64,000 bases of DNA from Aquimarina mycalae (GCF_029906345.1 NZ_JARYGY010000001.1:718851-782850); one strand, 5' to 3'; shown: positions 45,598 through 55,155, counted from the stretch's first letter. A program made the numbers and translations. Notes: a model not told the origin generated them from the sequence alone.

Positions 45598-46620
45598 ATG
45601 AGTAAAGCTAAATTAGAATATATTTGGTTAGATGGTTATAAACCAACTGCTAATCTAAGAAGTAAAACAAAAGTTGAAGATAATTTCAGTGGAAAGCTTG
45701 AAGATTGTCCAGTATGGTCTTTTGACGGTAGTTCTACGAGACAAGCAGAAGGTGGTTCTTCTGACTGTCTATTAAAGCCTGTTGCTATTTATCCTGACCC
45801 TATTAGAAGAAACGGATATTTAGTAATGACTGAAGTTCTTAATGCTGATGGAACTCCGCACGATTCTAACGCAAGAGCTACAATCGATGATGATGGTGAT
45901 TTCTGGTTTGGTTTCGAACAAGAGTACTTTATTATGGACAAAAATACTCAACTACCTTTAGGTTTCCCTGTTGGTGGATATCCTGGACCACAAGGAATGT
46001 ATTACTGCTCTGTAGGAGGAAGAAATACTCATGGTAGAGATTTTGTAGAAGAGCATGCAGATTTATGTATTGACGCTGGACTTAATTTTGAAGGTATCAA
46101 CCAAGAAGTAGCAAGTGGACAATGGGAATTTCAATTGTTTTCTAAAGGAGCTAAGAAAGCTGGTGATGAAATCTGGGTTGCAAGATACTTATTAGATAGA
46201 CTTACTGAAAAATACGGATACTATATCGAATATCACCCGAAGCCAGTTAAAGGAGATTGGAACGGTTCTGGTATGCACGCTAACTTCTCTAACGAAGTAT
46301 TAAGAACTTGCGGGTCTAAGGAAGTTTACGAAACTATTTGTGAAGCTTTTAGACCAGTTACCAAAGAACATATAGCAGTATATGGTGAGTTTAATGATCA
46401 AAGATTAACTGGAGATCACGAAACACAATCTATTAATGAATTTTCTTATGGAATATCTGATAGAGGAGCTTCTATAAGAATTCCAATTATCACTGTAGAA
46501 AATGGATGGAAAGGATGGTTAGAAGATCGTCGTCCTGCATCTAACGGTGATCCATATAAAATCGCAGCTAGAATTGTTAAAACTGTAAAGACTGCTGATG
46601 TTGCAGCTATGATAGCTTAA
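45598..46620 (+). CDS. glnII: Glutamine synthetase, type II (eukaryotic-like)
   Basis: A 340-residue GSII. It begins MSKAKLEYIWLDGYKP; the beta-grasp part carries WSFDGSSTRQAEGGSSDCLLKP. Catalytic blocks are FGFEQEYFIMD, QWEFQLF, NGSGMHANFS and GDHETQSINEFSYG then DRGASIRIP. No adenylylation-site tyrosine is expected in this type. The frame extends three codons to a GTG, but ATG 45598 gives the family N-terminus. It ends at a strong terminator. Confidence 0.95.
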   Translation: MSKAKLEYIWLDGYKPTANLRSKTKVEDNFSGKLEDCPVWSFDGSSTRQAEGGSSDCLLKPVAIYPDPIRRNGYLVMTEVLNADGTPHDSNARATIDDDGDFWFGFEQEYFIMDKNTQLPLGFPVGGYPGPQGMYYCSVGGRNTHGRDFVEEHADLCIDAGLNFEGINQEVASGQWEFQLFSKGAKKAGDEIWVARYLLDRLTEKYGYYIEYHPKPVKGDWNGSGMHANFSNEVLRTCGSKEVYETICEAFRPVTKEHIAVYGEFNDQRLTGDHETQSINEFSYGISDRGASIRIPIITVENGWKGWLEDRRPASNGDPYKIAARIVKTVKTADVAAMIA

Positions 46621-46656
46621 TAATTTAGCCAATAACCAACTAAGTTTGTTAAACGT

Positions 46657-46692
46657 AAAAAGCCTCTAGAACTAAATTCTAGAGGCTTTTTT
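46657..46692. terminator. GSII terminator
   Basis: A 15-bp perfect stem (46657-46671 with 46677-46691), 5-base loop and T-run; lies between convergent genes. Confidence 0.9.
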
Positions 46693-46710
46693 ATTTCTTC
46701 TATTGTTCTT

Positions 46711-47433
46711 TTATAATCCTAGTTGCTCTCTAAATTTTAAAGATTGTCTTCTGGATATTTCTATTTCTACATCCATATCTAAATTCACTTTCAATTTCCC
46801 ATTAAACCATGGTGTTACTTTTGTAATTGTATTTAGATTAATAATTTGCTGTCTATTAACCCTAAAGAATGTTTTAGCAGGAAGTTTTTCTTCTATTTGA
46901 TTTAGAGATTTATAAACCAATGGTTTTTCTTTATCAAAATACACTCTTGTATAATTTCCTACGATTTCAAAAAGTCTAATATCAGCAATCGTAACTAGCC
47001 AACACTTCTCTCCTTCTTTTATAAAAATCTGACTCGTTTCTGATAACTTTTCTTTAGACTCTGATTCTCTCTTATCAGATATTTCCTTTTTTAATTTTTC
47101 TATTGTTTTAGAAAATCGTTCCTGATTAATTGGTTTCAACAAATAATCAAAAGCATTATATTCAAATGATTTAATTGCATACTCATCATAAGCTGTTGTA
47201 AAAACAACTAAAGGAACCTGATCCAACATTTCTAATAGATCAAATCCATTTTTGCCAGGCATATTGATGTCGAGAAATAAAATATCTGGATTAAGATCAA
47301 CAATGAGTTTATACGCCTGATCAACATTTTCTGCCTCTCCAATTATTTCTATATCTGGATACTCTTTAAGTAATTCTTTTAGCTCTTGTCTTGCCAATCG
47401 AGAATCTTCAACTATTACTGCAGTATTATTCAT
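46711..47433 (-). CDS. LytTR-family response regulator
   Basis: A 240-residue regulator. The receiver domain has phospho-acceptor Asp55 (ILFLDINMPGKNGFDLLE), acidic pair ED near residue 9, and the Lys in DYLLKPI. The C-terminal LytTR DNA-binding domain begins near residue 140 (IFIKEGEKCWLVTIADI) and contains FFRVNRQQIINLNTI. Its start overlaps the kinase gene by 8 bp, a translationally coupled pair. Confidence 0.93.
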   Translation of the reverse strand: MNNTAVIVEDSRLARQELKELLKEYPDIEIIGEAENVDQAYKLIVDLNPDILFLDINMPGKNGFDLLEMLDQVPLVVFTTAYDEYAIKSFEYNAFDYLLKPINQERFSKTIEKLKKEISDKRESESKEKLSETSQIFIKEGEKCWLVTIADIRLFEIVGNYTRVYFDKEKPLVYKSLNQIEEKLPAKTFFRVNRQQIINLNTITKVTPWFNGKLKVNLDMDVEIEISRRQSLKFREQLGL

Positions 47434-48487
47434 GCAAAGGAATTTTAATTAAAGCTGTAACTTCATCAATTGCTTCAGTTAAACTAAAAAAAGATTGTGT
47501 CCCATACAACAATCGCAGTCGTTCTTGTATATTTTGCAATCCTATTTTTGTTGACGAAATATTATCTTTTAATTTTCCAGTATTTTTTACTTCTATATGC
47601 AACATACCATCTAGTTTAAAAACTACAAGAGATACTTCTCCACCATCAATTTGTTCAGAAATACCATGTTTTATAGCATTCTCAATCAACATTTGTATCA
47701 GCATTGGTGGTATTTTAGTATCCAAAACATCTTCTTTTATTTCTTCTTTATATCGCAAGCGTTTCTCGAATTGAATTTTTGATAACTCTATATAGTTTCT
47801 AACGATTTCAATTTCTTCTTGCAATGATATCACATCTACCTTATTGCTATTAAGAGAATACCTCAATAACTCAGATAATTTAGTAATCATGTCCCTTGAT
47901 TTATGTACATCTTCTAACATCAAGCCTCTTATATTATTCAAGCTATTGAACATAAAATGAGGATTAATCTGCCCTTTTAATGTATTTAACTGAGATTCTT
48001 TTAATGTAGTTTTCAATTTTAGTCGTTCTACCTTATTTTGTTGTGATTTCCAGATGGATTTAATAGAAAGATATAGTACTAACCACAAAAACAGTAACAA
48101 CGACATATTTATAAAAGTACTGACATAATTAATCAATAATCGAGGAGGCATTTCCTTTCCTTCAGTCATTTTATATATAAACTGAGCTATTACTTCGGTA
48201 AATACACCCATAAGCAGACCAACTATTAAAAAAATAAGAATTGTTCTAATAATGGTTGCAGAAGATAGGCTATCAAAAGAAATTTTATCCCTAATCAAAA
48301 GCCATAGAATTGTAGAGAATAAAATCCCCGTTACCATAAAAAGAATTCCCTCTGCTACCACATATTCGGCAGATAGAGATTTCACATAAGCAATTTTAGA
48401 ATATACGTTAAGACCTCCTGGAAGCCCCCAACCTATAAGCTGTAGAATCCAAAACCAACTTCTCTTAGAAATTTTAAATGTACTCAC
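47426..48487 (-). CDS. LytS-type sensor histidine kinase
   Basis: A 353-residue membrane kinase with four transmembrane helices in the first 150 residues, a coiled coil, then the His_kinase domain with phospho-acceptor His in GQINPHFMFNSLNNI and an HATPase domain (PPMLIQMLIENAIKHGI, NTGKLK, IGLQNIQERL). It has no extracellular sensing domain, so it may sense membrane state or an associated protein. It partners the downstream LytTR regulator. Confidence 0.93.
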   Translation of the reverse strand: MSTFKISKRSWFWILQLIGWGLPGGLNVYSKIAYVKSLSAEYVVAEGILFMVTGILFSTILWLLIRDKISFDSLSSATIIRTILIFLIVGLLMGVFTEVIAQFIYKMTEGKEMPPRLLINYVSTFINMSLLLFLWLVLYLSIKSIWKSQQNKVERLKLKTTLKESQLNTLKGQINPHFMFNSLNNIRGLMLEDVHKSRDMITKLSELLRYSLNSNKVDVISLQEEIEIVRNYIELSKIQFEKRLRYKEEIKEDVLDTKIPPMLIQMLIENAIKHGISEQIDGGEVSLVVFKLDGMLHIEVKNTGKLKDNISSTKIGLQNIQERLRLLYGTQSFFSLTEAIDEVTALIKIPLHE

Positions 48488-48540
48488 TAAAAAGGGTTTT
48501 CTTTATTACTAGACAAAATACTCAATACCAATGATAAAAA

Positions 48541-49947
48541 CTAGAATCGTTTACGAATCCAATCACCTACAACTTTCATCGCTTCTGTATTAAATGTTTC
48601 TTCAATATTCTCATACTCGGATCCAGCTCCTGTTTCAGCGATCTGAAACAAATGATTTAATCCATCGAGTTCTTTAATAGTTACATCTTTATTACCAGCT
48701 TTACTTAATCCTTCCTTAAAACCTTTTAAGTTTAGTTTAGGCAATACCTGAGAATCTTTACTTCCGTTAATTGCTAATAAAGGAACTGTTACTTTAGATA
48801 AGAATTGGTCTGGATCGGTTCGTATAAAATATTGCATCCATACACTTTCTGAAAAAACAGAAATCAATTGATTTAGTGGTAACGAACGAAACAATTTTTG
48901 TTTCTCTTCACTCAAAGCTTCGCCATACTTCTTTAGCTCTTCTTCTGATCTTGTAACAATTGTTTCTTTACTACTTTCTTGCTGAATGACAGAAAATATA
49001 ATATCTCTCGATTTTTCATCAAGTTCAATATACTCTTTAGAAGCTCCCAATTGCTCCAACATTCTTTTGGCCTGAGTAAGCAATACTTTTTTTCCTATGA
49101 CCCCAGTTCCTGCTAAAGAAACAATAAAAGCCACATCTGTATTACGTGATGCAACCATAGGCGCTATAAAACCTCCTTCACTATGTCCTATTAGTCCTAT
49201 TTTTTTAACATCAATATCCTTTCTTTTTTTAAGAAATTCTATGGCAGCCTCCACATCAGTAGAAAAATCAAATGAAGTCCCACCATTATACTCACCTTCA
49301 CTCTCTCCAACACCTCTTTCATCATATCTTAAGACAGCAATTCCCTGTCTGGTTAGATAATCAGAGAGCACTAAAAAAGGCCTATGATTTACAAATTCTT
49401 CATTCCTATTTTGCGGACCAGAACCAGAAATTAAAATTACTACTGGTGGTTTCTCTATACTTTTAGGTAAGGTTAATGTTCCTGCTAACTTAATATTATT
49501 AGCATTTTTATTAATAAAAATCACATCTTCGGATAGGTAAGGATATGGTTTTACAGGATCTTGAGGTCTTCTTTTTGACGTTTTAACTATCGCTTTTCCT
49601 GGTGTGAGATTTAAAAAAACGTCGTTTCCTGCCTGCGTAAAAGTCCCTTTTATAACATTGTTTTCTAGTTTTCCTTGATACTTAACCATCTTTGATGCTA
49701 CTTCAATAGTTAATATCTGATTTTCAAAACTAGTTACATCGGCTGGAATTTCAGTATTCGTCTGGCTCGGACTTTTTAAGACCGCTGTGTAATTTCCATC
49801 ATTCTTTTTAATATTGATTTCAATTGGTAATTCAGCTCCCGAAGCTTTTAATACTCCGTTCCAATCTCCAGTGATTTCTTGCGCTCCAGCAATTTGAGAA
49901 ATCAATCCTAATATTATCGCAACTAGAAATTTAATTATAGTAGTCAT
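48541..49947 (-). CDS. Secreted alpha/beta hydrolase with N-terminal beta domain
   Basis: A 468-residue exported protein (signal peptide ending AGAQ). Residues about 22-115 are a beta-rich DUF3887-like or accessory domain (GDWNGVLKASGAELPIEI). The hydrolase has the oxyanion region ISGSGPQNRNEE, DERGVGESEG, the nucleophile elbow GHSEGG, the acid region INGSKDSQVLP and the terminal His in LDGLNHLFQ. Serine esterase or peptidase activity is likely; substrate unknown. A CAAAGATA (minus-strand TATCTTTG) box sits 25 bp upstream. Confidence 0.85.
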   Translation of the reverse strand: MTTIIKFLVAIILGLISQIAGAQEITGDWNGVLKASGAELPIEINIKKNDGNYTAVLKSPSQTNTEIPADVTSFENQILTIEVASKMVKYQGKLENNVIKGTFTQAGNDVFLNLTPGKAIVKTSKRRPQDPVKPYPYLSEDVIFINKNANNIKLAGTLTLPKSIEKPPVVILISGSGPQNRNEEFVNHRPFLVLSDYLTRQGIAVLRYDERGVGESEGEYNGGTSFDFSTDVEAAIEFLKKRKDIDVKKIGLIGHSEGGFIAPMVASRNTDVAFIVSLAGTGVIGKKVLLTQAKRMLEQLGASKEYIELDEKSRDIIFSVIQQESSKETIVTRSEEELKKYGEALSEEKQKLFRSLPLNQLISVFSESVWMQYFIRTDPDQFLSKVTVPLLAINGSKDSQVLPKLNLKGFKEGLSKAGNKDVTIKELDGLNHLFQIAETGAGSEYENIEETFNTEAMKVVGDWIRKRF

Positions 49948-50047
49948 ATGCTGTTGTTTTTTGATTTACACCAAAGATAATCTCATTCATCTTTGATACA
50001 CACCAAAATATGACAAACGGTTTCTAACCAAGACCAGTGGTTTTATA

Positions 50048-51001
50048 TTACTTAATAAAAACTAATGCTATAAACACACAATATCCAGCAAAAATTAAAA
50101 AACCTTTAGGTCTTCCTAAAATCATCTTTTTAGGAATAAAAGCCAGAGGCAATAGTATCAATGCAAATCCAAGCATCCAGAAGATATCTATATTCATCAA
50201 TCGCGTATCGGTTACGGCTATTGGCTGAATTAATGAAGTAATCCCTAAAACAGAAGCTATATTAAATATATTTGAACCTATTAAATTTCCCAAAGAGATC
50301 GCTTTCTCTTGTTTTAAAGCTGCAATTACAGAAGCCGCAAGTTCTGGAACACTAGTTCCTATAGCAACCATTGTAAGTCCTATTACTGCCTCACTTACTC
50401 CCATTCTGGTAGCGATATCTTTTGCTCCTTCTACTAATAATTCAGACCCAAAATACAATGCCACACCACCAATCAACAACCAAAAAATCATCTTGAAATT
50501 AGAAACTTTCTCCAGAGAATCATCTACTTCTTCAATCATTTTATCTGCATGTCGTCTTGCTCTTTTGATCAATAAAAACATATACACCAAAAGGGATATC
50601 AACAATACCGCACCTTCTGTTCTTGTAAGCACACCATCATTATCAAGAAACACATATAAAGCGATAGATAATAACATCATCACAGGCCAATTAAACTTAT
50701 AAAAGTCTTTATCTATTGCCAAAGGACCTATTAATGCTGTAATCCCTAACACCAATCCTATATTGGCAATGTTAGAACCAATAATATTACTCAGAGAAAG
50801 ATCTGTAGAACCTCCTAATGCAGCCTGCAAACTCACCAAAAGTTCTGGAGCAGAGGTCGCAAACGACACTACGGTAAGACCAATTACCATTTTTGATAAT
50901 TTCAATCTAAAAGATAAGGCAACCGAAGAACGCACTAAATACTCACCTCCAACCACAAGAAGTACAAACCCAATAATTACAAAAATTATACTCTGAAACA
51001 T
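50048..51001 (-). CDS. Calcium/sodium antiporter (CaCA family)
   Basis: A 317-residue exchanger with about ten membrane helices and two inverted alpha repeats: VVSFATSAPELLVS with NIIGSNIANIGLVLG, and MVAIGTSVPELAAS with NLIGSNIFNIASVLG. The conserved acidic/Ser residues that bind Ca2+ and Na+ are present in both. A cytosolic loop rich in Arg/His/Asp separates the halves. Divergent from the BlaI operon. Confidence 0.93.
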   Translation of the reverse strand: MFQSIIFVIIGFVLLVVGGEYLVRSSVALSFRLKLSKMVIGLTVVSFATSAPELLVSLQAALGGSTDLSLSNIIGSNIANIGLVLGITALIGPLAIDKDFYKFNWPVMMLLSIALYVFLDNDGVLTRTEGAVLLISLLVYMFLLIKRARRHADKMIEEVDDSLEKVSNFKMIFWLLIGGVALYFGSELLVEGAKDIATRMGVSEAVIGLTMVAIGTSVPELAASVIAALKQEKAISLGNLIGSNIFNIASVLGITSLIQPIAVTDTRLMNIDIFWMLGFALILLPLAFIPKKMILGRPKGFLIFAGYCVFIALVFIK

Positions 51002-51099
51002 ATATTATTAATTTGTTTGCGAATATAGAATAAGTATACCATATGTTATGAATACTAGCATTATTTTTTGACTTGATTCGACTCCAAACTACATTTAAA

Positions 51100-51155
51100 A
51101 ACTATAAAAATAGTTAAATAACTACAAAAATAGTTGTGAAACTATTTTTGTAGTT
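51100..51155. promoter_or_regulatory. Three phased 16-bp operators of the BlaI-type repressor
   Basis: Sites at 51100-51115, 51120-51135 and 51140-51155 each read AACTA-N6-TAGTT, and each begins exactly 20 bp after the last. Site 3 lies between the -33 TTG (51134-51136) and the -7 TATATTTG (51157-51164), so binding would block the promoter. Confidence 0.85.
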
Positions 51156-51164
51156 ATATATTTG
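51134..51164 (+). promoter_or_regulatory. blaI-like/M56 operon promoter
   Basis: TTG at 51134-51136, 20-nt spacer, TATATTTG at 51157-51164, then ATG at 51186. It is a full match to the Bacteroidota promoter and is overlapped by the operators. Confidence 0.75.
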
Positions 51165-51185
51165 GAGCAACTTATAATTTGAACC

Positions 51186-51542
51186 ATGGAAAAACTTACC
51201 AACAAGGAGGAAGAAATTATGCAGGCGTTATGGAAACTGCAAAAGGCATTTGCAAAAGAAGTACAGGCAGAACTAAACAACACGGTTCATTACAATACGG
51301 TCTCTACCATAATTCGAAACCTTGAAGAAAAAGGTTATGTAGGATATACTGCTTATGGAAAAACGCATCAGTACTACCCTATTGTAACCAAAGAACAATA
51401 TCGAAGTAGTTTTGTTAGCAAAGCTATGACCCAGTATTTTAATGATTCTTATAAAAACATGGTTTCTTTTTTTGCTAAAGAAGAAAAAATTACTGCAGAA
51501 GAGTTGAGAGAGATTTTAAATGTAATCGAACAAAAAAAATAA
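51186..51542 (+). CDS. BlaI/MecI/CopY family transcriptional repressor
   Basis: A 118-residue winged-helix repressor: LTNKEEEIMQALWKLQKAFAKEV, then VHYNTVSTIIRNLEEKGYVGYTAYGKTHQYYP. The C-terminal dimerisation helices follow (VSFFAKEEKITAEELREIL). The family is inactivated by proteolysis through a BlaR1-type sensor, encoded 4 bp downstream. It probably represses its own operon through the three operators upstream. No beta-lactamase gene is adjacent. Confidence 0.93.
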   Translation: MEKLTNKEEEIMQALWKLQKAFAKEVQAELNNTVHYNTVSTIIRNLEEKGYVGYTAYGKTHQYYPIVTKEQYRSSFVSKAMTQYFNDSYKNMVSFFAKEEKITAEELREILNVIEQKK

Positions 51543-51546
51543 TGTA

Positions 51547-53622
51547 ATGGAAGCATTTTTGATCTATTTAATTAAATCGAGTATAATTCTTGCTTTATTC
51601 TATTTGGTATATTTCTTTTTACTAAGAAAAGATACCTTCTTTACTGTGAATCGACATTTTTTATTAGCTGGAATCATTAGCTCCTTATTACTTCCTTTTT
51701 TAGAATTTACTACCATTGAATTTATAGAACAACCTACTTTTCAAATCGTAGAATACAACACCATCCCAACGTTACATGCACAAAACACACCCGAACCAAT
51801 AGATTGGTGGCTAATCGTATTTGTTTCATATATCATAATTACATTAATTTTATTCATACGGTTTGGACTGCAATTATTATCATTAAGAAGAATTTTTATA
51901 AGGAGTTATAATAAACAAAACGAAGAATTTTCTCTTATAAAAACTACAAAAGACATTGCCCCTTTTTCCTTTTTTAAATACATCATATTTAATCCTTCTT
52001 TGCACAATTCAGCAGAATTAGAAATGATTTTAAAACATGAAAAAATCCATGCAAAACAGTACCATACCCTTGATTTATTGATCATTAACTCCTTAGTCAT
52101 ATTTCAATGGATCAACCCATTTTCATGGTTTTATAAAAAAAGTTTACAACAAAATTTAGAGTTTATTGCTGATCACGAAGCGATCCGTGATCTACCTTCT
52201 AAAAAAGAATATCAACTTACATTAGTAAAAGTATCATCAAATAATTATTCGACAATCACGAATAACTTTTATCAATCATTAATCAAAAAACGAATTGTTA
52301 TGTTAAACAAAAAACAGTCTAATTATCAAAATCTTTGGAAAGCAACCATCATACTCCCTCTTCTGAGTATATTTTTATGGAGTTTTAATACTAAAACTGA
52401 AATACAATACATCCCAAGCGAAATACAAGAATCTATACATACTAACGTATCGGATCCATACCCAGAAAAAACAGTTGCTAACAACTCGAAAGAAACGATA
52501 TTTCCTGTAAAAAAAGAACATACAACAACTACAGGTGAACATTCATTCCCTTCGAAGAAAGAACATCCTAAAACTACTAAGAATCTTCAAAATACAGTAA
52601 AGAATATACCGATCATCGCCACTCCTAAAAAAGCGACAATAGCTGTAAAAGAAAAACCTATAACAACATCTAAAAACACCTTATTCAAAAAAAAAAAAGT
52701 AAAGTTTATTATTAACAAAAACTCTACTAAAGAAGATTTGGAAAGGGTAAAACGAGTTTTCAAAAACGAATATGAAGTTGAAATCTCCTTTAGCAATATC
52801 AAAAGAAATAAGGCTGATGAAATTACGGCTATCAGCGTTGATATGTCATCTAAAAAGAGTAATGCCAATTTTTCTATAGAAAATGAAACGCCGATCAAAC
52901 CATTTGTGGTGTCGTATGACAGTAAAAACGAAAAAATTAGAATCGGACAATCAGGCAATTCTCATAAAAATGTTTGGATTAGTAAACATAGCGACAGTGA
53001 CCACGATGATGGACATATTATAGAAATCGATGTAGATGATGATGGTGATAACATTTTTACGGTAAAAGGTGATAAAAAACACAAGAGAAAAATAATTAGA
53101 AAGAAAGGTGGTAAGAACAAAATAATTCTACGTGGAGATCATAATGATGATGGTCTTATCATTCTACACTCTGATGATCAAAAAACCGTATTTGATTTTG
53201 ACGACAACTCTGGAAAAGATGTTTTATTCTACATTGATGGAAAAAAAGCCAGTAAAAAAGAGGTGAAAAAACTAAAATCTGATGAAATCGAAAGTATCGA
53301 TGTTTCTAAAGGTAAAAGCACTAAGAAATATGGAAAAAAAGCAAAAGATGGTGTTATCCGTATTACCACCAAAAAAAATAATAAAAAAGGCACAGGTTTT
53401 AATTTTAAGATAGACAAGAACAATATGCATATTGGCTCTGCCAGTAACGATAAGCTTAAGCCACTTATATATATTGATGGGAAAAAAGTTAATTACAATG
53501 AATTTCAAAAAATCAAACACGAACAAATAGCATCTGTTAATGTATATAAAGCGGAGAAAGCAATAGCAAAATATGGAGATAAAGCAGAAAACGGAGTTGT
53601 AGAAATAATGCTTAAAAAATAG
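51547..53622 (+). CDS. BlaR1-like M56 metallopeptidase with long periplasmic tail and plug-like repeats
   Basis: A 691-residue membrane protein. The N-terminal half has four membrane helices and the M56 protease site HEKIH (His164, Glu165, His168) with the downstream EFIADHEAIRD. The last helix (about 270-282) is followed by a Thr/Lys-rich linker, a mixed domain (about 385-440, FIINKNSTKEDLERVKRVF), a Asp/His/Gly-rich stretch (HSDSDHDDGHIIEIDVDDDG), and two TonB-receptor plug-like units ending GVIRITTKK and NGVVEIMLKK. There is no penicillin-binding domain, so the signal is not obviously a beta-lactam. Confidence 0.88.
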   Translation: MEAFLIYLIKSSIILALFYLVYFFLLRKDTFFTVNRHFLLAGIISSLLLPFLEFTTIEFIEQPTFQIVEYNTIPTLHAQNTPEPIDWWLIVFVSYIIITLILFIRFGLQLLSLRRIFIRSYNKQNEEFSLIKTTKDIAPFSFFKYIIFNPSLHNSAELEMILKHEKIHAKQYHTLDLLIINSLVIFQWINPFSWFYKKSLQQNLEFIADHEAIRDLPSKKEYQLTLVKVSSNNYSTITNNFYQSLIKKRIVMLNKKQSNYQNLWKATIILPLLSIFLWSFNTKTEIQYIPSEIQESIHTNVSDPYPEKTVANNSKETIFPVKKEHTTTTGEHSFPSKKEHPKTTKNLQNTVKNIPIIATPKKATIAVKEKPITTSKNTLFKKKKVKFIINKNSTKEDLERVKRVFKNEYEVEISFSNIKRNKADEITAISVDMSSKKSNANFSIENETPIKPFVVSYDSKNEKIRIGQSGNSHKNVWISKHSDSDHDDGHIIEIDVDDDGDNIFTVKGDKKHKRKIIRKKGGKNKIILRGDHNDDGLIILHSDDQKTVFDFDDNSGKDVLFYIDGKKASKKEVKKLKSDEIESIDVSKGKSTKKYGKKAKDGVIRITTKKNNKKGTGFNFKIDKNNMHIGSASNDKLKPLIYIDGKKVNYNEFQKIKHEQIASVNVYKAEKAIAKYGDKAENGVVEIMLKK

Positions 53623-53650
53623 ATCCATTAGCGAATACAAAATCATAACC

Positions 53651-53681
53651 AAAAAACTCATCGGTTTACGATGAGTTTTTT
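53651..53681 (+). terminator. Terminator of the M56 operon
   Basis: A 13-bp perfect stem (53651-53663 with 53669-53681), 5-base loop and a T-run. Confidence 0.88.
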
Positions 53682-53694
53682 CTATTTTAGCTGT

Positions 53695-53847
53695 ATGCAA
53701 ACATCTTTTTTCATTTTTTTAGCAAAGCTAAACAAGATATTTCTTCCTAGTTATACTAAAAAGCGCCTTGACCTCAGTAAAGCCAGTAAAATCCAGATGC
53801 TAATTTTTGGATGGAAATTATACGTAACTAAAAGAGCATTGGGATAA
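53695..53847 (+). CDS. 50-residue conserved small protein (often mislabelled SsrA-binding)
   Basis: A short reading frame starting at ATG 53695, just after the M56 terminator. It encodes 50 residues: a hydrophobic start (SFFIFLAKLNKIFLPSY), then TKKRLDLSKASKIQML and FGWKLYVTKRALG. The pattern (LPSxTKKxxDLxKASKxQxLxxGWKLxVTKRAL) recalls a short flavobacterial protein family often annotated as SsrA-binding, although it lacks SmpB's fold. This recognition is from memory. A TATTTTAG near-match to the -7 box lies just upstream, so the transcript may be nearly leaderless. Confidence 0.7.
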   Translation: MQTSFFIFLAKLNKIFLPSYTKKRLDLSKASKIQMLIFGWKLYVTKRALG

Positions 53848-53932
53848 CCAATCACACGTTCGCATTACCAAATAATAAAAATAGCACCCAATACTGGATG
53901 CTATTTCAAAACATACTACATATTAACCCTAT

Positions 53933-54781
53933 TTAATAAAGGTATTCTAATGCTACTCTATCAAATTGCCCAAACTCTCCATCATTAGAGTTAAAGCAAG
54001 CATTCATGATAGAACTTCTGTCTCTTCCCGTTGGAGTTCCTGGAATATGGATTGCTCCATCAGGATTTGCAGGCTCACCACTTTCTCCGCAAGATTCTCT
54101 TGAAAACCAATCTACATGTCTTAATCCAAAACAATGTCCTAATTCATGGGTAAACAACCCTTCCAGCAATTGGTCATTATTATTTCGGTTTGCACCTCCA
54201 TTAATCATTACTCTTTTGAATGGTTCTCCTCCAGATGGAAAACCTGCTCTTCCACGAACACCATCCTGAGGAATTACTGAGTTACTTGTTTGTGTATATG
54301 CTACTACATCATTATTATTAAAATTAGTTGTAAACACCAATTCTATCTGAAAATCTACATTTAAAGCATTAAAATTATTAACAGCATAATTTAATCCTCT
54401 TTGTGCAATAGTACTTAACCCAAATCTATCATTACCATTATATCCAACAACACGAATTGTTCTAGGAGTACTCACTAAATTGAACGTTCTATATTGCTTG
54501 CTATCTACGCCATCTCCAATCTCCATATTCATGATTTGATCATAGGTCATGACGATATCTTTCTCTACAAAATACACTTCTTGTTCACTACCATCAATAT
54601 CCTGAATCACCTGTTTAGTAACTACATTAGGGTTGAAATTTAATGTCAACAGTTTACTTGATACTTCTTTAGAAATTGTTGTAGAATTATTCTCTACTGG
54701 ATCTACTGATTCTTTTTCACAAGAAATCATAATTGCACTGCATATCACAGTAGCAAACATAAATTTGATACATTTTTTCAT
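53933..54781 (-). CDS. HEIGH-type (M57-like) metallopeptidase lipoprotein
   Basis: A 282-residue lipoprotein (lipobox MISC). The zinc-protease motif is LFTHELGHCFGLRHVDW (HExxHxxGxxH), followed by the Met-turn-like SSIMNACF. This fits the dual-action HEIGH metallopeptidase (M57) group of Bacteroidota. The N-terminal part (about 25-110) is a propeptide-like region. Cell-surface or periplasmic location is inferred. Substrate unknown. It lies between the M56 operon and the domain-sharing secreted protein. Confidence 0.88.
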   Translation of the reverse strand: MKKCIKFMFATVICSAIMISCEKESVDPVENNSTTISKEVSSKLLTLNFNPNVVTKQVIQDIDGSEQEVYFVEKDIVMTYDQIMNMEIGDGVDSKQYRTFNLVSTPRTIRVVGYNGNDRFGLSTIAQRGLNYAVNNFNALNVDFQIELVFTTNFNNNDVVAYTQTSNSVIPQDGVRGRAGFPSGGEPFKRVMINGGANRNNNDQLLEGLFTHELGHCFGLRHVDWFSRESCGESGEPANPDGAIHIPGTPTGRDRSSIMNACFNSNDGEFGQFDRVALEYLY

Positions 54782-55155
54782 CGAGTTTGTTTTTGATTAG
54801 TTATTGTATAGTCCAAAGTACTTTTTAATACCCTAAAAGGTCACTCAGATTACATTAACGACATCTTTCACTACATAAAACTACCATATGAATGTATATT
54901 TGTCACATTTCGGCAATTATTACATCTCAAGCAAAACTTTTATATGTAGGTTAAATAAAGACCTAAATACAGTAAAATTTCAAAACCATACTCATTCGAA
55001 TTTGACCAAAAGTCACTGATAATCAAAAGGGTTTTAAGGAAACACCTTCAAGAGAACGTTTTATCAAAGTAGTATTAGAAACTTGCAACATCTGTCTCTG
55101 TTTTTCGTATTTAGAATAAATTCTATTATCAAAAAACCAAAAAATAATATGTAGT
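54782..55155. other. Gene-free region between the metallopeptidase and the M56-tail-like protein
   Basis: No frame of note. A plus-strand TATATTTG box at 54895-54902 would give the next gene a leader of about 245 nt; no other strong signal is seen. Confidence 0.5.

Noticed and set aside
51547-53622. Beta-lactam resistance operon interpretation of the BlaI/M56 pair
   Set aside because: No penicillin-binding sensor domain and no beta-lactamase gene nearby; the plug-like tail argues for another signal.
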